From Campylobacterota bacterium (GTDB lineage: Bacteria; Campylobacterota; Campylobacteria; Campylobacterales; Sulfurovaceae), in NCBI GenBank assembly GCA_013153825.1, contig JAADDP010000067.1, positions 1 through 7,423 of the forward strand: DNA of 7,423 nucleotides. The letters are read 5' to 3'. A program made the translations under genes and the position numbers. Below are positions 4,957-7,423 of this stretch, piece after piece. The notes beneath the pieces are model-generated. The model did no database searches. It was not told the origin of the DNA and saw only the letters and a program-made list of their open reading frames with translations. Within the stretch, counting starts at the first letter, position 1. The number at the start of each line of letters is the position of its first letter.

Positions 4957-5972
4957 TTAGAGAGACTCTCAACTATTTCAGCTATAGCCTCTGCACCATT
5001 AGGTTTTATCAACTCTAAATCTTTAATTCTATTGCTAACTCTCTCTAAATCTACACTATCTAAAATTTTTAAAACCTTATCAGCCGATAGCTCCTCCTCT
5101 CTAATAACCCAAGCCACACCTCTATCCTGAAGAAATTTACCATTATAGTATTGGTGGTCTCCTGCAGAGTATGGGTATGGTATAAATAGTGTAGGGCATA
5201 GATTTGCTGTAAGCTCCCATAGCGTTGATGCTCCAGCTCTAGCGATGGCAAAGTCAGCCTCTCTAATATAGTCACTGAGTCTATCGGTAAATCCAAATAG
5301 CTTAACATCAACACCCAACTCACTATACCTCCTTCTTGCCTCCTCCAGATTTCTATCTCCAGCCTGATGGATTATCTCAATGCCTCTATCTCTTAAACTC
5401 TCTGCTAAGCTAAATGCCAATCTATTTATCGCCACTGCTCCTTGAGAGCCTCCCAGAAATATGATACTTTTCAACTCTTCTCTAACTCTAGCCTTTTTAA
5501 ACAGCTCATCAGATATTGGGTAATCCTTTATAGGGCTATCCTCATCATATGAGGATATAAAGTATCTAGATAGAGGTTTCAGAACTCTATTTAGTGACCC
5601 TATATGTGCATTCTGCTCATCTATAACCAGTGGTATATTTAATATTTTACTCGCAAATGCAGTTGGAGCAGATGAGAATCCACCTACGGAGAAGACCACC
5701 TTAACTCTATGGCTCCTCAATATAGATATTGCCTTAATTGTAGCCTTAATCAACATATATATAGAGGTAAATTTACCAAATAGCCCCTGATTTACAACTC
5801 CTCTAGTCTCTAAAAAGTATCTCTTCTGAAACCTCTCATCATCCTCAAACCATCTTCTATCTTGACCAGTTGTTGAACCTATATATATCATAGGGGTACT
5901 CTTAACCTTTGAACTTACAGCTCTAACAACGGCAAGATGTCCACCCGTTCCACCTCCACACATAGCAATCAT
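4953..5972 (-). CDS. murG: UDP-N-acetylglucosamine-lipid I N-acetylglucosaminyltransferase
   Basis: This 339-residue GT28 enzyme makes lipid II by adding GlcNAc to lipid I on the inner face of the cytoplasmic membrane. The N-terminal Rossmann loop GGTGGH is at 7-12. SVGGFSSAP (95-103) and DEQNAHIGSLNRVL (118-131) match the acceptor-side loops, with Glu119 in the position of the conserved HEQN. The second glycine loop GGSQGA is at 174-179, and the UDP-GlcNAc site includes ARAGASTLWEL (244-254) and PYPYSAGDHQYYNGK (265-279). Length is slightly below the 350-360 usual in E. coli-like enzymes, as in other Campylobacterota. The start overlaps the ftsW stop (ATGA at 5972-5969), with AGGAG at 5986-5982, 9 bases upstream. 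A second ATG at codon 4 is possible but would sit farther from that site. Confidence 0.97.
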   Translation of the reverse strand: MIAMCGGGTGGHLAVVRAVSSKVKSTPMIYIGSTTGQDRRWFEDDERFQKRYFLETRGVVNQGLFGKFTSIYMLIKATIKAISILRSHRVKVVFSVGGFSSAPTAFASKILNIPLVIDEQNAHIGSLNRVLKPLSRYFISSYDEDSPIKDYPISDELFKKARVREELKSIIFLGGSQGAVAINRLAFSLAESLRDRGIEIIHQAGDRNLEEARRRYSELGVDVKLFGFTDRLSDYIREADFAIARAGASTLWELTANLCPTLFIPYPYSAGDHQYYNGKFLQDRGVAWVIREEELSADKVLKILDSVDLERVSNRIKDLELIKPNGAEAIAEIVESLSK

Positions 5973-7096
5973 CTCTCATATCTCCTGTGAATATTTTTTG
6001 AAATCATTAAAATTAGACCTATAGTTATAGATGAGGCTACTATCTGAGAACCTCCATAACTTATAAAAGGAACTGCAATACCTTTAATTGGAGTGATTCC
6101 AGATATCCCAAAACTATTTATTAGAAATGAGAATGCTATAAGTAGAGCTGCACCAACGCAAAATAGATAGTATGTTGGGTTATCAACCTTGGCAGCTATC
6201 TTGAATATTCTAAATATTATGAAGAGAAATGTCAATACAACTACAAAAATTGATATAAAGCCCAACTCCTCCATCATTCCAGATAGAACAAAGTCGGTAT
6301 GAACCTCCGATAGAAATCCCAACTTATATTGACCATTTCCAAAGCCCTGCCCTAGATAGCCCCCATTATGTATCGCATCTAGTGAGTTACTTATCTGATA
6401 TGTCTCCAACCTACTTGCAGAGTTATTTAGTGAGAGAAACCACTCCTTAATTCTCTTCAATCTATGAGGTTGAGTCATGATAAGTAGGCTCATAATTAAT
6501 AACCCCAATCCAAATATTATTGAGAAGAATCTAAAACTGCTACCAACAAGCACAAATAGGACAATGAGCGTAGCCGATATTACAACCGTCTGTCCTAAAT
6601 CCTTCTGAAATACTGCAATTAAAAGTATGGATATAAATAGTATAAATAGATAGGGGATAAAAACCTTTATCTCATCTCTCAAAGCCATTCTACCCTTTGG
6701 GAGTCTTTTCCTAACTAGACTCCAAGAGACAAACATGATAAATCCAATCTTATAGAACTCTACAGGCGTTATGGATATCACTCTAAAATCTATCCACCTC
6801 TTTGCCCCTCCAATTGTCCTAACATAGTTTTCCGATAGTAGAGGCATCATAAGCAGTATAGTTAAAAATACCACAAATAGGAGAATTCCAATTGTTCTAA
6901 ACCATCTGTCAGGATCCAATTTTGATATTATGGTCATAAAAAATATTCCGACTATAACTGCCACCAGCTGTCTTGTGAAGAAGTGGGAGTCTGTAAAGCC
7001 GTGTTGAACAACTGTATATGTGGATAGAGAGTAGCTTAACAAGAGACCAATCAGAAGCAGAAATACCGTTGCACCAAAAAGTGGTTTATCTATCAT
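5969..7096 (-). CDS. ftsW: SEDS-family septal peptidoglycan polymerase FtsW
   Basis: This 375-residue integral membrane protein has about ten hydrophobic segments. SEDS proteins polymerise lipid II into glycan strands together with a class B penicillin-binding protein. Family marks are GGAKRWIDFRVISITPVEFYK (96-116), the extracellular catalytic loop LSEVHTDFVLSGMMEELGF (262-280) with the presumed catalytic Asp268, and GITPIKGIAVPFISYGGSQ (333-351). The loop usually read as QPDxGT appears as QKDLGQT (164-170), with Lys for Pro and Gln for Thr. FtsW is preferred over RodA because of PFISYGGS, the neighbouring murG and the nearby divergent PBP, but RodA cannot be fully excluded. It is the first gene of the ftsW-murG-YkuD operon. 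Its ribosome-binding site is weak (AAGAGA at 7108-7103). Confidence 0.9.
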   Translation of the reverse strand: MIDKPLFGATVFLLLIGLLLSYSLSTYTVVQHGFTDSHFFTRQLVAVIVGIFFMTIISKLDPDRWFRTIGILLFVVFLTILLMMPLLSENYVRTIGGAKRWIDFRVISITPVEFYKIGFIMFVSWSLVRKRLPKGRMALRDEIKVFIPYLFILFISILLIAVFQKDLGQTVVISATLIVLFVLVGSSFRFFSIIFGLGLLIMSLLIMTQPHRLKRIKEWFLSLNNSASRLETYQISNSLDAIHNGGYLGQGFGNGQYKLGFLSEVHTDFVLSGMMEELGFISIFVVVLTFLFIIFRIFKIAAKVDNPTYYLFCVGAALLIAFSFLINSFGISGITPIKGIAVPFISYGGSQIVASSITIGLILMISKNIHRRYER

Positions 7097-7125
7097 AATC
7101 TATCTCTTTTTTGTTATTTTTTGAT

Positions 7126-7160
7126 ATTTTATCCAAAAATTTTAAAAAAAATAGTAAAAT
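7126..7160. promoter_or_regulatory. AT-rich divergent promoter region between ftsW and the PBP gene
   Basis: The 96 bases between the two start codons are very AT-rich. On the minus strand TAAAAT (7131-7126) could be the -10 for ftsW, about 30 bases from its ATG. On the plus strand TAAAAT (7155-7160) could serve the penicillin-binding protein gene. Neither has a convincing -35. The long runs of T and A suit Campylobacterota promoters but also make chance -10 matches likely. Confidence 0.35.
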
Positions 7161-7192
7161 TGTGCCTCTACTATACCAATATTAGGAATGGA

Positions 7193-7423
7193 ATGGAAGA
7201 AGAATATAATCAGATTATAAGATATCGAAGCAGTATTCTGCTTGGAATGTTTATTATACTTTCAATACTACTGTTTACATTTCTAATAACGGTTATGCTA
7301 ATCATAAATAGTGATAGACAGACGACTAGAAAAATTACAACTATAAAAAATAGAGCTATTAGAGGCTCGATAATATCATATGATAACTACTCTATAGCAT
7401 ATAGTCAAAAGACATATAGAGCA
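7193..7423 (+). CDS. ftsI: class B penicillin-binding protein, probably FtsI, N-terminal part
   Basis: The open frame from ATG 7193 runs 77 codons to the window edge. A short cytoplasmic stretch (MEEEYNQIIRYRSS) is followed by one membrane segment (about 14-38) and then a periplasmic part containing RAIRGSIISYDNYSIAYS (54-71). This is the conserved 'RGxI.D..G..LA' opening of class B penicillin-binding proteins, the transpeptidases that crosslink new septal or side-wall peptidoglycan; the Tyr-Asp-Asn variant resembles Campylobacterota FtsI. The catalytic domain lies outside the window, so the division form (FtsI) rather than the elongation form (MrdA/PBP2) is inferred from the adjacent ftsW. 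AGGA at 7184-7187 lies 5 bases before the ATG. A nearer ATG at 7188 is in another frame and would overlap this site. Confidence 0.8.
   Translation, partial: MEEEYNQIIRYRSSILLGMFIILSILLFTFLITVMLIINSDRQTTRKITTIKNRAIRGSIISYDNYSIAYSQKTYRA

Noticed and set aside
5069..5323. An 84-codon open frame on the minus strand inside murG in another frame
   Set aside because: It overlaps the conserved UDP-GlcNAc-binding part of MurG, which is certain; the alternative protein has low complexity and no family features.
7188..7190. An earlier ATG as the start of the penicillin-binding protein
   Set aside because: It is in a different frame from the PBP sequence and directly abuts the AGGA ribosome-binding site. 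ATG 7193 gives the family-like N-terminus.
1..7423. Mobile elements, CRISPR arrays, toxin-antitoxin pairs or defence genes
   Set aside because: No transposase, integrase, spaced repeat array, terminal inverted repeats or small paired genes were seen. All sizeable coding regions are core or common accessory genes with similar codon use.

Overview
The window comes from an AT-rich bacterial chromosome, most likely a member of the Campylobacterota (the former Epsilonproteobacteria). The evidence is the S13, S11 and L36 proteins, which look epsilonproteobacterial, a trxA-trxB tandem, a MurG with the GGTGGHLAVV nucleotide loop, and an OmpP/OprP-like porin of the type common in Sulfurovum/Sulfurimonas-like organisms. 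Genus cannot be fixed by eye. Most genes use ATA, AGA and GAG heavily; trxA and the ribosomal genes favour ATT and GTT, as expected for highly expressed genes.

Layout. (1) 1-577, minus strand: a ribosomal-protein operon read as rpmJ (L36), rpsM (S13), rpsK (S11, cut by the window edge). Its promoter and a leader with mutually exclusive hairpins lie at 578-671, just downstream of an unrelated porin gene. (2) 725-1874, minus strand: a single-gene outer-membrane porin with its own terminator. (3) 1875-1961: a compact divergent control region with overlapping promoters and three TTGATTAMA direct repeats, serving the porin on one side and a PhyH-type dioxygenase (1962-2735, plus strand) on the other. 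(4) 2736-4178, plus strand: thioredoxin (trxA), with a near-consensus sigma-70 promoter, and thioredoxin reductase (trxB), separated by a GC-rich hairpin; together they form the NADPH-driven thiol-reducing system. (5) 4192-7096, minus strand: a tightly coupled operon ftsW-murG-YkuD domain protein, with ATGA overlaps at both junctions. It links lipid II synthesis (MurG), septal glycan polymerisation (FtsW) and a periplasmic peptidoglycan peptide-modifying enzyme. (6) 7193-7423, plus strand: the start of a class B penicillin-binding protein (probably FtsI), divergent from ftsW. FtsW and FtsI are the partner polymerase and transpeptidase of the division septum, so regions 5 and 6 form a division/cell-wall locus.

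Every gene of substantial length belongs to a recognisable family. I found no transposon, CRISPR array, tRNA, phage remnant or clearly undescribed multi-gene system. The points most worth following up are regulatory: the repeats between the porin and the dioxygenase, and the alternative hairpins in the rpmJ leader. The unknown substrate of the dioxygenase and the coupled YkuD enzyme come next.
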